Shown piece by piece: positions 8,676 to 16,961 of a stretch of DNA of 64,000 nt. Both the position numbers and the translations under genes were made by a program. The notes below the pieces were generated by a model that searched no databases, had not been told where the DNA came from, and saw only the letters and a list, made by a program, of their open reading frames with translations. This stretch comes from Kribbella qitaiheensis (GTDB lineage Bacteria > Actinomycetota > Actinomycetes > Propionibacteriales > Kribbellaceae): positions 6,324,001-6,388,000 of the forward strand of contig NZ_CP043661.1 in the NCBI RefSeq assembly GCF_014217565.1, read 5' to 3'. The stretch's first letter is position 1. Each line of letters opens with the position of its first letter.

Positions 8676-8823
8676 ACGCGCCTAGCGTGATGGGAACCAG
8701 CCATCCCTACCGTCGATGACTGCCTGTCCGCCGGGTACTGCGAAACCCGGCGCTCTCGGAGGAGGCCGCTCTTGAGGTGGTGGTCGAGGCTTTGGCGGAC
8801 TGCGCAGGAGACCTCTGGAGGTT

Positions 8824-8880
8824 GTCTCGCCGCCATCCGCGGTAAGGCACTCAGGAGCATCCCAAGAACGGCGGCGAGAC
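8824..8880. repeat. Inverted repeat in the 8676-9042 gap
   Basis: Arms GTCTCGCCGCC (8824-8834) and GGCGGCGAGAC (8870-8880) are perfectly complementary with a 35-base loop. It is the only clear structure in the 367-base gap between tatB and the convergent sigma-factor gene, and could contribute to termination of the tat transcript. No gene was recognised in the gap. Confidence 0.35.
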
Positions 8881-9042
8881 ACCCGACCGACCAGTGTGAG
8901 GCCTCCGGTCGATCAGGATCATGAGCCGCGCAGCCGGAGCCGCCGCGGCGAGTCGGCGTCAGCGAGCGTACGCACCCGATGGCCGACGCATCGTTGCGGC
9001 ACCAGGCCAGTGGTCGGCTTCCCGAGCCTTCGATCTAGCGGC

Positions 9043-9882
9043 TCAGGCCGCTGGGGACAACGCTGCCAGCTGTTCGCGCAGGTCGGCGAGAAGTTTGGTC
9101 AGCAGCCGCGAGACCTGCATCTGGCTGACGCCGATGTCTTTGCCGATGTCGGCTTGGGTCCAGCCCTCGATGAACCGCAGTTCGAGCAGCCGCCGGTCGC
9201 GGGGAGCCAGATCCTCGAGGAGCGGGTTGAGCATGTCTACCGCCTCCAACTGCTCGACATAGGAGTCGTCGGTGGCGCGGAGGGTGTCGCTCAACGGCAA
9301 CTCTTCTCCGCCTTCGTGGTAGCCGTTGGGGCGATCCAGGGACAGCACGTTGAAACACCCCCGGGCGGCCAGTGCCTGCTCGACCTCGGCGACCGGGACA
9401 TTGGTCCGTCCCGCGATCTCTTCATGGCTGGGTTCTCGGCCTAATTCCTGTTCCAGCGCCGGCAGCGCGGCGGCGATTGTTCCCTGCAGTTCCTGAAGCC
9501 GGCGCGGGATCCGCACAGTCCAGCTGCAATCGCGGAAGTAGCGTTTGATCTCGCCGCGGATTGTGGGGACGGCGAACCCTATGAACGGGGTGCCATCGTC
9601 AAGACGAAAGCCGCGCACGGCTTTCAGTAACCCGAGGTAGGCGACCTGTTCCAGATCGTCGTCTTCGGGGCCCCGGTTGCGGAACCGCCGCGCGATCCCG
9701 CGGGCGATTTCGATGTTCAGTTCCACAGCTTGCTCGAGCAGGCGCTGACGCTGCGTCTCGTCCGTACAGTCGACTCTGGCTTGCAGTAGCTGTCTGGTCG
9801 CGGCTTCGCGGCGGGCCCGGTCTTGCGGGGACGAGCAGTTGAGCGGGATCTGCTGGAGGCTGGTGATCTCGGTAATAACCAT
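9043..9882 (-). CDS. SigB/SigF-family stress sigma factor
   Basis: A 279-residue alternative sigma factor. Region 2 is seen in LVQALnLEIARGIARRF-like helices with EDDDLEQVAYLGLLKAV and GTPFIGFAVPTIRGEIKRYF; region 3 includes VRIPRRLQEL; region 4 is the HTH around EGWTQADIGKDIGVSQMQVS followed by RLLTKLL. This pattern is that of the group 3 SigB/SigF/SigG type used in actinobacteria for stress and development, normally controlled by an anti-sigma factor. No anti-sigma gene is adjacent; a STAS-like protein lies 17 kb away. The start at ATG 9882 gives the usual length. Confidence 0.88.
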   Translation of the reverse strand: MVITEITSLQQIPLNCSSPQDRARREAATRQLLQARVDCTDETQRQRLLEQAVELNIEIARGIARRFRNRGPEDDDLEQVAYLGLLKAVRGFRLDDGTPFIGFAVPTIRGEIKRYFRDCSWTVRIPRRLQELQGTIAAALPALEQELGREPSHEEIAGRTNVPVAEVEQALAARGCFNVLSLDRPNGYHEGGEELPLSDTLRATDDSYVEQLEAVDMLNPLLEDLAPRDRRLLELRFIEGWTQADIGKDIGVSQMQVSRLLTKLLADLREQLAALSPAA

Positions 9883-10016
9883 TGCATGACCTCGCGACGG
9901 GAGTCACGGCGTGGCACACCCTTGAACCACGGTCATCGACTTGCTGCATCGAACCGTACCCCCGACTCCAGGAACTCATGCCAAACTTATGCAACGAGGT
10001 GCCCGGCGACCGGGCA

Positions 10017-10223
10017 ATGACCGGCGGGCCATCGGCATTCCGCTGGCGCTGCTGGCCGTCGGCGTTGTGGTCTGCCTGGCCGCCGCGTTCCTCGTCGGAG
10101 TTCGCCGGCCAGTACAACCACGCCACCGGTGTCCGCAAGGTCACCCGCGACACCTACCGCGTCGACGCCAAGGGCTCGGCCGGCTCCAGCGCGGTCTGGG
10201 GACGGTTCACCCCGACCCGGTGA
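10017..10223 (+). pseudogene. Possible decayed small membrane protein
   Basis: Within the 482-base gap 9883-10364 one frame encodes a hydrophobic helix (GIPLALLAVGVVVCLAAAFLV) and, after a frame change near 10105, a sequence ending VTRDTYRVDAKG and WGRFTPTR before a stop. Together they would resemble a single-TM protein with a short extracytoplasmic beta-rich segment. No start codon fits the first frame. I could not assign a family; the call is tentative. The rest of the gap shows nothing. Confidence 0.25.
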
Positions 10224-10364
10224 GCATGATCCCGCACCCGCGGTACCGCGGCGTTCGTGAACGTGATGGTGGCCAGCTACCGCGTCGGACGCTCGAGGGT
10301 GATTGTGCTGAGGGCGTTCATGGTGCGCCTTTTAGATCGGGTTGGCTGGGGACGATGGAGCGGT

Positions 10365-10907
10365 TCACGGACGGCGGAACAGGCGGCTGATCATCCGGTA
10401 GATCGCGAATTGGCTGCTGGCGAAGTAGTGGTGCTTGGGTAGGTCGTCGGTGACGTTCTGGACGCGTAGCCGGTAGTAGATGTGTCGCTGTACCGGTGGC
10501 AGGGCGTCTTGGTGTTCGAAGTTGCCGCTGGGGATGAACACCATTCCGGCCGATCCGCCGATGGTCTCGATGAACGGCTGGCCGCATTCGTCGCAGCGGC
10601 CGCGGTTGAGCCTCGCGCACTTGGCGAAGCGCCCCTTGTCGGGATTCCCGAAGCGCGAGCCACGCCCGTGGGCGAAGCCGGGAGGTAGCACCTTCGGGTT
10701 GTTGAAGGTGGCGTGCTCTGCGTGGATCACGATGTTCTTGGCCCGGACGAAGGTCACATCGGTAGCGGGCTTGCCCATGAATTGCTGGCAGTACAGGCAG
10801 TGGCAGTAGAAGCGCTGCATGGGGACGCCGGCCTTCACCTCGAAGGTGTTCGCGCCGCAGGTGCACGAGCCTCGCGTCACGGTTGCAGCTGTGGAGTTGG
10901 TGGTCAT
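10365..10907 (-). CDS. GFA/CENP-V domain zinc protein
   Basis: A 180-residue protein of the Gfa-like (glutathione-dependent formaldehyde-activating/CENP-V) family. Zinc-binding Cys motifs are visible: CTCG at residues 15-18, CHCLYC near residue 35-40, and a later CDEC. The family folds around one or two structural/catalytic zincs; true glutathione-formaldehyde activity is doubtful in many members. It is the third gene of an SDR-aldehyde dehydrogenase-GFA run (60 bases after the dehydrogenase), so an aldehyde-related role is plausible. An extension of about 40 residues after the zinc core contains a basic tail (RMISRLFRRP). Confidence 0.8.
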   Translation of the reverse strand: MTTNSTAATVTRGSCTCGANTFEVKAGVPMQRFYCHCLYCQQFMGKPATDVTFVRAKNIVIHAEHATFNNPKVLPPGFAHGRGSRFGNPDKGRFAKCARLNRGRCDECGQPFIETIGGSAGMVFIPSGNFEHQDALPPVQRHIYYRLRVQNVTDDLPKHHYFASSQFAIYRMISRLFRRP

Positions 10908-10967
10908 GAGTCTGGGTCCGTTCTGTGCGGTCGTGGTGATCGGGGACGGCGGAGGTCGGCTACGTGT

Positions 10968-12407
10968 TCAGCGGAGGAAGAAGTTGAGGAGGGCGTCGGC
11001 ACGCCGTCCGAACGGCGCCTGCAGGAGGGTGATGCTGTTCCAGCGGCCCTGCACGTAGATGCCCTTGGGGTGGCTGAGGGTGCGGAAGCCCTCGATCCCG
11101 TGGTATTTGCCCATGCCGCTCTCGCCGACACCGCCGAACGGAAGGTCGTCCTGGCCGACGTGCATGATCGTGCCGTTCACGGTGACGTTGCCGGACGTCG
11201 TACGGTCGAGCACCTTGCGCCGGTCCGCGTCCTTGCCGCCGAAGTAGTAGAGCGCGAGTGGGCGCGGTCGAGCGTTCACGTAGTCGATGGCGTCATCGAT
11301 GTCGCGGTAGGGGAAGATCGGCAGGATCGGCCCGAAGATCTCTTCGTGGGCGATCCGCATGTCGTCGGTGACACCGAGCACGACAGTGGGCGCGAACGTG
11401 TGTGGGCGCTGGGTGGCATCCTCCGGCCGGTGTCCGACCTCGATGATCAGTGCGCCATGTGCGCGGGCGTCCTCGACCAGGTCGAGGAGGATCGAGTACT
11501 GCTTGTCGTTGACGATCGAGGTGTAGTCCTTGCTCGTCGGGCCGTCCGGGTAGGCGGTTTTCACCAGCCTGTCGTAGGTGTTGACGAAGGTGTCGATCTC
11601 GGACTCGTGCACCAATGCGTAGTCCGGGGCGATGCAGGTCTGTCCACCGCTGAGCAGTTTCCCGAAGACGATGGAGGACACGGCCCGGTCGTGCACGTGG
11701 CCCTTGGCAACGATCGTCGGAGACTTTCCGCCGAGCTCGAGGGTGACCGGGACGAGGCTCTCGCTCGCGGCCTTCATCACCGACCGGCCGACTGCAGAGC
11801 TGCCGGTGAAGACCAGGTGATCGAACGGGAGCGAGGAGAATGCCGCTCCGTCGCCGTTGACGACGGTGACCTGATCTTCACCGAAGATCTCGGCGACCAT
11901 GGACGCGAGCTCGGCATTGGTCGCGGGCGAGAACTTCGATGGCTTGAGCATGACGCGGTTGCCTGCGGCGATGGCGGTGACGACCGGCATCAGCGACAGG
12001 TTCACGGGGTAGTTCCACGGTGAGATGACGCCCACCACACCGAGTGGCTGGTACTCGATGTGGTTGCTGCCTGCACGCTGGTGCAGGGCGATGTGGCGGC
12101 GGGCCGGCCGCAGGAAACGGCGCAGGTTGCGGACGAGGTAGTCGATGCCCTGGACGACACCCAGAATTTCCATCATCGCGGTCTCGTGGCGTGAGCGGTT
12201 GCCGAAGTCGGTGTTGATGGCGGCCTCGATGGCCTCGCGGCGGGAGAGCAGCGCGGCCTTGAACTTCTTCAGGTCGCTGCGCCGTTGGGTCAATGATGGC
12301 GCGCCGTCGCGCAGATAGGCAGCGCGCTGAACGGTGAGGATGTCGCTGAAGCGTTCCCGGTCGGATTGTCCGGCCGAGGTGGGGTTGGCTTTGGTGGTGG
12401 TAGGCAC
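10968..12407 (-). CDS. Aldehyde dehydrogenase, coniferyl-aldehyde dehydrogenase type
   Basis: A 479-residue NAD(P)-dependent aldehyde dehydrogenase. The nucleotide-binding motif FTGSSAVGR, the general base Glu in LELGGKSP and the catalytic Cys in GGQTCIAPD are present. The N-terminal and mid regions (SRHETAMMEILGVVQGIDY and QPLGVVGVISPWNYPV) resemble coniferyl-aldehyde dehydrogenases, which oxidise aromatic or other hydrophobic aldehydes to acids. GTG 12407 is the start, seven bases after GAGGAG. It follows the SDR gene by 65 bases and precedes GFA. The exact substrate is not known. Confidence 0.9.
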   Translation of the reverse strand: MPTTTKANPTSAGQSDRERFSDILTVQRAAYLRDGAPSLTQRRSDLKKFKAALLSRREAIEAAINTDFGNRSRHETAMMEILGVVQGIDYLVRNLRRFLRPARRHIALHQRAGSNHIEYQPLGVVGVISPWNYPVNLSLMPVVTAIAAGNRVMLKPSKFSPATNAELASMVAEIFGEDQVTVVNGDGAAFSSLPFDHLVFTGSSAVGRSVMKAASESLVPVTLELGGKSPTIVAKGHVHDRAVSSIVFGKLLSGGQTCIAPDYALVHESEIDTFVNTYDRLVKTAYPDGPTSKDYTSIVNDKQYSILLDLVEDARAHGALIIEVGHRPEDATQRPHTFAPTVVLGVTDDMRIAHEEIFGPILPIFPYRDIDDAIDYVNARPRPLALYYFGGKDADRRKVLDRTTSGNVTVNGTIMHVGQDDLPFGGVGESGMGKYHGIEGFRTLSHPKGIYVQGRWNSITLLQAPFGRRADALLNFFLR

Positions 12408-12472
12408 GGGAGTGCTCCTCGATCAGTGGTTGGGACTGTTGCTGGGGGAGGCAGAACCCCGGTGGGAGTGCG

Positions 12473-13276
12473 TCAGGCGCCGCGCATGGCACGTCGCTGG
12501 GTGGCACCCATGAACCGGACGACCTGGCGGCGAGGCAGGAACTTGCTGGCCATGGCTATCGGCCGGCCGTTGGTGATCACGGAGGGTGGGCTTGAGCGAC
12601 GGTCGAGGGTCTTCAGGGCGATCCGGACGACCTCGTGAGGGGTTACGCGCTTGGCGCCGTAGTCGGCGGATTGGCTGCCGGCGGCGTCGTAGAACTCGGT
12701 CTCGATCGCGCCGGGGCTGACGGCCAGGACGTGTAGGCCGGTGCCGCGGGTCTCTTCCCACAGTGCTTCGGTGAAGTTGAGGACGAAGGCCTTCGTGGCG
12801 CCGTAGACACCGAGGTACGGCGTGGGCTGGAAGCCGAGCAGGCTGGCGACGTTGATCAGCACGCCGTTGCCGGCCGCCGTCAGCGGGCCGATGAACGCTC
12901 TGCTGAGGTCGACCAGGGCGCCGACGTTCAGCGCGATCATGTCCTGCAGCCGGTCCGGGTCCTCGTCCGGGAAGGCGTTGTGGGTGCCGAAGCCCGCGTT
13001 GTTGACCAGCCCGGTCGCGTGGATGCCCCGGGACTCCAGCTCGGCGCGGAGGCTACGACCGGCGTCGGGCAGCCCGAGATCGCGAGCGATCACGGTCACG
13101 GCGACACCATGGGTGCGGGTCAGCTCCTCGGCCAGGGTCTCGAGCCGGTCGGCGCGACGGGCGACGAGCACGAGGTTCGAGCCACGGGCGGCGAGCTGGC
13201 GGGCGAACTCGGCGCCGAGACCTGAGCTCGCTCCTGTGACGACGATGGTCTGGTTGCGGTAATCAATGGTGGTCAT
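12473..13276 (-). CDS. Short-chain dehydrogenase/reductase
   Basis: A 267-residue classical SDR. The Rossmann motif TGASSGLG is at residues 14-21, NNAG near residue 98, and the catalytic Ser and Tyr-x-x-x-Lys appear as INVASLLG and YGATKAFV. It reduces or oxidises an alcohol/carbonyl with NAD(P)(H). ATG 13276 sits 72 bases from the divergent TetR gene with a palindrome between them, so it heads a TetR-controlled operon with the aldehyde dehydrogenase and GFA genes. The substrate cannot be told from sequence. Confidence 0.9.
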   Translation of the reverse strand: MTTIDYRNQTIVVTGASSGLGAEFARQLAARGSNLVLVARRADRLETLAEELTRTHGVAVTVIARDLGLPDAGRSLRAELESRGIHATGLVNNAGFGTHNAFPDEDPDRLQDMIALNVGALVDLSRAFIGPLTAAGNGVLINVASLLGFQPTPYLGVYGATKAFVLNFTEALWEETRGTGLHVLAVSPGAIETEFYDAAGSQSADYGAKRVTPHEVVRIALKTLDRRSSPPSVITNGRPIAMASKFLPRRQVVRFMGATQRRAMRGA

Positions 13277-13298
13277 GGCGACACTATATGCACGATGA

Positions 13299-13311
13299 TG
13301 CACTGAGTGCA
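13299..13311. promoter_or_regulatory. Likely TetR operator TGCAC-TGA-GTGCA
   Basis: A 5-bp inverted repeat with a 3-base spacer lies midway between the divergent SDR and TetR starts. Additional TGCA-containing half-sites (GATGCA, GGGTGCATGA) flank it at 13290-13350. Position and symmetry make it the probable binding site of the divergent regulator. Confidence 0.5.
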
Positions 13312-13348
13312 AGAGATTACATCGAATGAACTCCTGTACCATGGGTGC

Positions 13349-13936
13349 ATGACTCAGAAGGTGACGCCCATCCGGGAGCAGACGCGCGCCGTGGTCCGCT
13401 CGCTGCTCGCGCGCACGGCCCTGGAGTTGTTCGCCGCCAAGGGCTACGACAACACGACGGTCGAGGAGGTAGCGGCCGCGGCGGGCGTCTCCAGGCGCAC
13501 GCTGTTCAACTACTTCCGTAACAAGGAGGACCTGGCGCTCAGCAGCCTGTCCGAGCAAGGCGAGCTGATCGCCGCGCGATTCGCCGAGCGGCCGGCCGAC
13601 GAGGGTGCTTGGGAGTCGCTGCGTGCCGCGTTCCAGGTCCTCCTGGAGATCGAGATGTCCGCGGATGACCGGCTCGAGATCACGACGCTCCTTTTCGGCA
13701 ACGAATCGCTGCGCGCCGGGCACGCGGAGAAGCAGGCGCGCTGGCAGGACCTGCTCGCGCCATTGATCGAGCCGCGACTGCCGGCCTCCCAGCATCGCGT
13801 CCTCGAGGCGCGCGCGATCGCGGCAGCCGGGATCACCTGCCTGCAGGCCGCGAACGAGGAGTGGGTGCGGCTGCGCGGGAGCGTCGACATCGCCGAGCTC
13901 TACGACATCGCCGTGCAGGCGGTCCGCCGTCGCTGA
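13349..13936 (+). CDS. TetR/AcrR-family regulator
   Basis: A 195-residue regulator with a typical TetR N-terminal HTH (residues about 15-60: ALELFAAKGYDNTTVEEVA, then GVSRRTLFNYFRNKEDL). The C-terminal ligand domain is helical and not diagnostic. ATG 13349 is preferred to an upstream start because it gives the usual short N-terminal arm. It is divergent from the SDR-ALDH-GFA operon across a palindrome, so it most likely represses that operon and itself, with an aldehyde or related compound as inducer (inference). Confidence 0.88.
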   Translation: MTQKVTPIREQTRAVVRSLLARTALELFAAKGYDNTTVEEVAAAAGVSRRTLFNYFRNKEDLALSSLSEQGELIAARFAERPADEGAWESLRAAFQVLLEIEMSADDRLEITTLLFGNESLRAGHAEKQARWQDLLAPLIEPRLPASQHRVLEARAIAAAGITCLQAANEEWVRLRGSVDIAELYDIAVQAVRRR

Positions 13937-14090
13937 GGCTCTGCTCAAGAGCAATCGCGGGGATGTCGCTCTTCGGCCCGACCCGCCGCGCTCCTTGGGA
14001 GCCGCCGGTCAGTGAGGTCCGGCCGCGGCCGGACCTCAGCAGCGGCTCGAAGCTCTCCTGCGCCACTCGCAATATCTGTGGTGGCCGGAT

Positions 14091-14119
14091 TAGACATTGC
14101 TGGATGGCGTGTGTAGTGT
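14091..14119 (+). promoter_or_regulatory. Promoter-like site before a 13-codon leaderless ORF
   Basis: TAGACA (14091-14096) and TAGTGT (14114-14119) are separated by 17 bases, good SigA-type spacing. A GTG at 14125, six bases after the -10, opens a 13-codon frame ending at TAA 14166 (LTEKHSEADVDS), as expected for a leaderless transcript. No gene follows for 770 bases, so this may be the stub of a deleted gene or a leader peptide. Apart from this, the repeat tract and the hairpin at 14673, I see nothing in 13937-14937. Confidence 0.3.
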
Positions 14120-14314
14120 TCCTCGTGTTGACAGAGAAGCACAGCGAAGCTGACGTGGACAGCTAACGTCCTGTCCCAGAATGTGATTGTGATGTACGCA
14201 CGACGGCGGACTCCGCCGGGCCGATCAGTGAAGGGGCTCGGGTTTCACGCCAGGATCCGGTCAGAGTCGCTGGAGCCAGTGGTCGGAAAGGGCTCCAGGT
14301 TTGACGGATGCAAG

Positions 14315-14472
14315 CAGCAGTTGCAGTTCGCAGTTGAAGTCTGTAGTCGCAGTAGGTAGTTCGTAGTTGTAGTCGCGGTTCCGTATCCGTAGTAGCAGTT
14401 CGCAGTTGATGGTGCAGTTTCGTAGTTGCAGTAGCTGTTTGTAGTTGCAGTAGTGGTAGGTAGTTGTGGTTC
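14315..14472. repeat. Imperfect GYAGTT low-complexity repeat tract
   Basis: About 158 bases consist of irregular copies of a 6-7 base unit (GCAGTT, GTAGTT, GCAGTTC, GTAGTC, GCAGTA) with occasional insertions. Its base use is far more T-rich than the surroundings. No coding potential is credible here: the antisense frame gives a Thr/Asn/Cys/Tyr-rich string with no fold. It lies in a gene-poor interval. Confidence 0.75.
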
Positions 14473-14672
14473 GAGAGAAGGGAAGGGATTACACCGTCGG
14501 ATCGCCCGCCAGTGCCAGTACTTCGCCGGGCGGGTGCCGTGGTTCCATCGGATTGGAAGGTGGTCTTCGGTTACGCATTCAGCGATCCCCGCAGTGACAG
14601 CCTTCACGTGGCGTCCTGCGGATCTGTAAGACCGGCCTCACGGCTGGTAGATGGTGACAATCCCAACCCCTT

Positions 14673-14700
14673 GGGCCCCGGTGCTTCGGCACCGGGGCCC
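14673..14700. terminator. 12-bp hairpin with TTCG tetraloop
   Basis: GGGCCCCGGTGC (14673-14684), loop TTCG, and GCACCGGGGCCC (14689-14700) form a perfect, very stable stem. It resembles a terminator, but no gene ends next to it on either strand: the nearest stop is that of the reductase at 14938 (minus strand), 240 bases away. It may mark the end of a lost or non-coding transcript. Confidence 0.6.
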
Positions 14701-14937
14701 TTCGGCATGGAGGTGCGATGACCCCAACCGGCACTTGGAGACTCTGATGGGGTCAGCCTCGGCCCGCTGGCCGGCCAGTTTCGACGATGACTGTCCGGCG
14801 TTCACGATGGGCCGGGGCCGCCGAAGCCCTGCGTATCAACGACCAGCGACAAGGACAGGCCTAGCAACCCGCGACGGGGACCTGCTGAGGCTTCAACCCC
14901 GCGTTGCGGACTTCGGCAACGTGCTGCGGGGCGGCGG

Positions 14938-15540
14938 TTAGTGCACTACTGGGAACACGAGATGGGTGACGCGGTCTCCCTGGACGCAGACTGATGGGTT
15001 GCCGAGTAGTACGTCGTCAGCCGAGAGCTTGCCGAAGAAGGGGCGGTTGCCTTCGCCCATCAGGACCGGGACGAGGTCGACGGCCACTTCGTCGAGCAGC
15101 CCGAGGTCCAGGCATTGCCGGGCGATGGTGCCACCGCTGACCGCGACGTCGCGGTCGCCGGCGAGGGTCTGTGCATGAGCGATTGCGGCCGCTACGCCGT
15201 CGGTCACGAAGGTGAACGGTGCCTCGGGGTGTGCCTCGATCCAGTCGGTGGGGACCCTGTGCGTCACGACGACGACGGGGACGTCGAGTGTGTGGCGACC
15301 CTGCCAGCCCTCGGCCACCTCGAACAGTGTCCGGCCGCAAACCAGTGCGCCGAGTGAGGCCACCCACCGCCGCCAGTGTTCCGAGCTCGGCGGGGTCAGG
15401 TGGACAGCGAAGTCCTCAGCGGGAGTTGGGATCTCGACCTCGCCGTTTTGCAGCCAGTCGAACAACCGGCCGATGGTGTTGTCCTGCTTTGCGACGTACC
15501 CGTCGAGCGACATGATCGCCTGCGCGACTACCTTGCCCAT
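14938..15540 (-). CDS. RibD C-terminal (dihydrofolate reductase-like) reductase
   Basis: A 200-residue protein of the RibD_C/dihydrofolate-reductase-like family, NAD(P)H-binding reductases of mostly unknown substrate. The N-terminal strand AQAIMSLDGYVA, the mid motif LVCGRTLFE, and the nucleotide-binding VSGGTIARQCLD-LGLLDEVAVDLVPV are typical. GGAGG lies upstream of ATG 15540. It is the last of three same-strand genes; the gap to the related gene before it is 15 bases. Confidence 0.87.
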   Translation of the reverse strand: MGKVVAQAIMSLDGYVAKQDNTIGRLFDWLQNGEVEIPTPAEDFAVHLTPPSSEHWRRWVASLGALVCGRTLFEVAEGWQGRHTLDVPVVVVTHRVPTDWIEAHPEAPFTFVTDGVAAAIAHAQTLAGDRDVAVSGGTIARQCLDLGLLDEVAVDLVPVLMGEGNRPFFGKLSADDVLLGNPSVCVQGDRVTHLVFPVVH

Positions 15541-15555
15541 GGTGCCTCCACTTTC

Positions 15556-16107
15556 TCAGGTGTGTTGTGGCCGGTAGATGTGAACCACGGTGCCGCTGGG
15601 AAACGGCAGGGCCTCGATGAGGTTCAGGTGCCTGGAGTCTGGCAGTTGGTCGAACAGGGCCTGTCCTGTTCCGAGCACCAAGGGCTGGACGAGGAGGCGG
15701 TATTCGTCGATCAGGTCGGCCGCGGCCAGAGCGCCGGCGAACCGTGCACCGCCCCACACGATCACGTCCGCGCCGGGTTCGGCCTTGATCGCGGCGATCT
15801 CGGTCGCGAGGTCGCCCCGCGCGACCCGGGTGACCGGCCAGGTCGCCTCTGCGTCGCTGAGCGTCTTGGAGAACACGACCTTGGGGATGTCGTTCATCGG
15901 GGTCGCGTACTCGTCGTCCGACTGCGGCCAGTACGACGACATCTCCTGGTACGACGTGCGGCCCATGAGGTGGGCGCCGGCCTTGCTGATCCGGTCGAGT
16001 TTCCACTGCTTGAGTTCGGCGTCGGGGATCGCGGTCCCGGGGTGCTCACGGTCGCTGCCGACGAACCCGTCCAGCGACATCGACATGTACAGAATGACGT
16101 TTCGCAT
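15556..16107 (-). CDS. RibD C-terminal (dihydrofolate reductase-like) reductase
   Basis: A 183-residue paralogue of the gene downstream, with MSMSLDGFVG, HLMGRTSYQEM and the nucleotide-binding VWGGARFAGALAAADLIDEYRLLVQPLVLG (in two pieces). It starts three bases after the stop of the racemase-family gene, with GGAGAG upstream, so translation is probably coupled. A remnant of this gene's last 55 bases recurs at 32848-32905, evidence that this locus was duplicated. Confidence 0.87.
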   Translation of the reverse strand: MRNVILYMSMSLDGFVGSDREHPGTAIPDAELKQWKLDRISKAGAHLMGRTSYQEMSSYWPQSDDEYATPMNDIPKVVFSKTLSDAEATWPVTRVARGDLATEIAAIKAEPGADVIVWGGARFAGALAAADLIDEYRLLVQPLVLGTGQALFDQLPDSRHLNLIEALPFPSGTVVHIYRPQHT

Positions 16108-16110
16108 GAC

Positions 16111-16887
16111 CTATCTCTCCTCTGTCTTGTTCCCGTCGGGCCGACGGTCGTCGAACAGCTTCCCGAACCCTCGTACGGTCACCGGTGCTCCGGCGTGCTG
16201 GAGGACGGACCACAGGAGGACCTGGTTCGCCTGCAGAACGAGGCGTCCGGTCCGGGACTCCAAATGGTGGATGGCGCGAGCGGCTCGCAAGCCGTTCCCG
16301 CCGATGAATACTGCTTCGGCGCGGTGGCGGAGGTGCTGCGCGACCCACTCGACGACCATGGCCGGCTGGACTTGATCCGGGTCGTCGGGAAGGGCTGCCA
16401 GCCGAGCATCGACGACCTCGAAGCCCTGGCTGCGGAAGTACTCCGCGCCGAGCTCGTTGAGCGAGGACCCGAACCACGGCGGGTGGACGAGGCTGATGCG
16501 CTTGACCTGTCGGGATCGCAGCGCCGACACCGCTGACAGGGAGGTGGCGCACACCGGCACGTCCCACCGCTCCCGGAGTCGCCTGACGAGCGCGGACTCC
16601 TCGTCGTAGCCCAAGGCGTACCCCGAGCCCGTCGACGCGAAGGCGAGCACGTCCACGGCAGGCAGCAGCGCTGAAGCCTCCTCGTCGAGGGCCGTCGCGC
16701 CCGCCTGTGCCCGAAGGCCGTCCGGTGAGGTCGACGCGGCGTCACGAGAAGAACAGGACATCGCGTTCCGGGTCCTCGAGACCTCAACGCGGACCTGCCC
16801 CGGCGCCATGTCCGGCATCTCGGTCTCCGGACCAGGCGCCGCGTGGGGTGTGAGTACGCCCACCGTGAACACCTTGTCGAAGTCCAT
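16111..16887 (-). CDS. Asp/Glu racemase-superfamily (maleate isomerase/AMDase-like) enzyme
   Basis: A 258-residue protein related to maleate cis-trans isomerases and arylmalonate decarboxylases. The two-Cys architecture of the superfamily is suggested by VPVCATSLSAV (one Cys), while the second expected Cys position reads GGNGLRA instead of a GCTG-type motif, so catalysis may differ. LAFASTGSGYALG matches the substrate-loop motif. ATG 16887 is chosen over an upstream frame start because homologous sequence begins here. It is the first gene of a racemase-reductase-reductase operon and faces a broken LysR gene. Confidence 0.75.
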   Translation of the reverse strand: MDFDKVFTVGVLTPHAAPGPETEMPDMAPGQVRVEVSRTRNAMSCSSRDAASTSPDGLRAQAGATALDEEASALLPAVDVLAFASTGSGYALGYDEESALVRRLRERWDVPVCATSLSAVSALRSRQVKRISLVHPPWFGSSLNELGAEYFRSQGFEVVDARLAALPDDPDQVQPAMVVEWVAQHLRHRAEAVFIGGNGLRAARAIHHLESRTGRLVLQANQVLLWSVLQHAGAPVTVRGFGKLFDDRRPDGNKTEER

Positions 16888-16961
16888 GCCCCGACCCTCG
16901 CAGGGTGAGCGGGCGCCATCAAGATCGAGTTGCTGCACGCGATGCGTAGCATCGCTTCACG

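Noticed and set aside
10713-12023. A 436-codon open frame antisense to the aldehyde dehydrogenase
   Set aside because: Same shadow effect; no motif, no ribosome site.
14315-14472. CRISPR-like array
   Set aside because: The units are 6-7 bases and degenerate, with no constant repeat, no spacers of even length and no cas genes.
14560-14700. tRNA gene followed by a terminator
   Set aside because: A hairpin is present at 14673, but no cloverleaf, T-loop (GGTTCRANYCC) or acceptor pairing could be found upstream.
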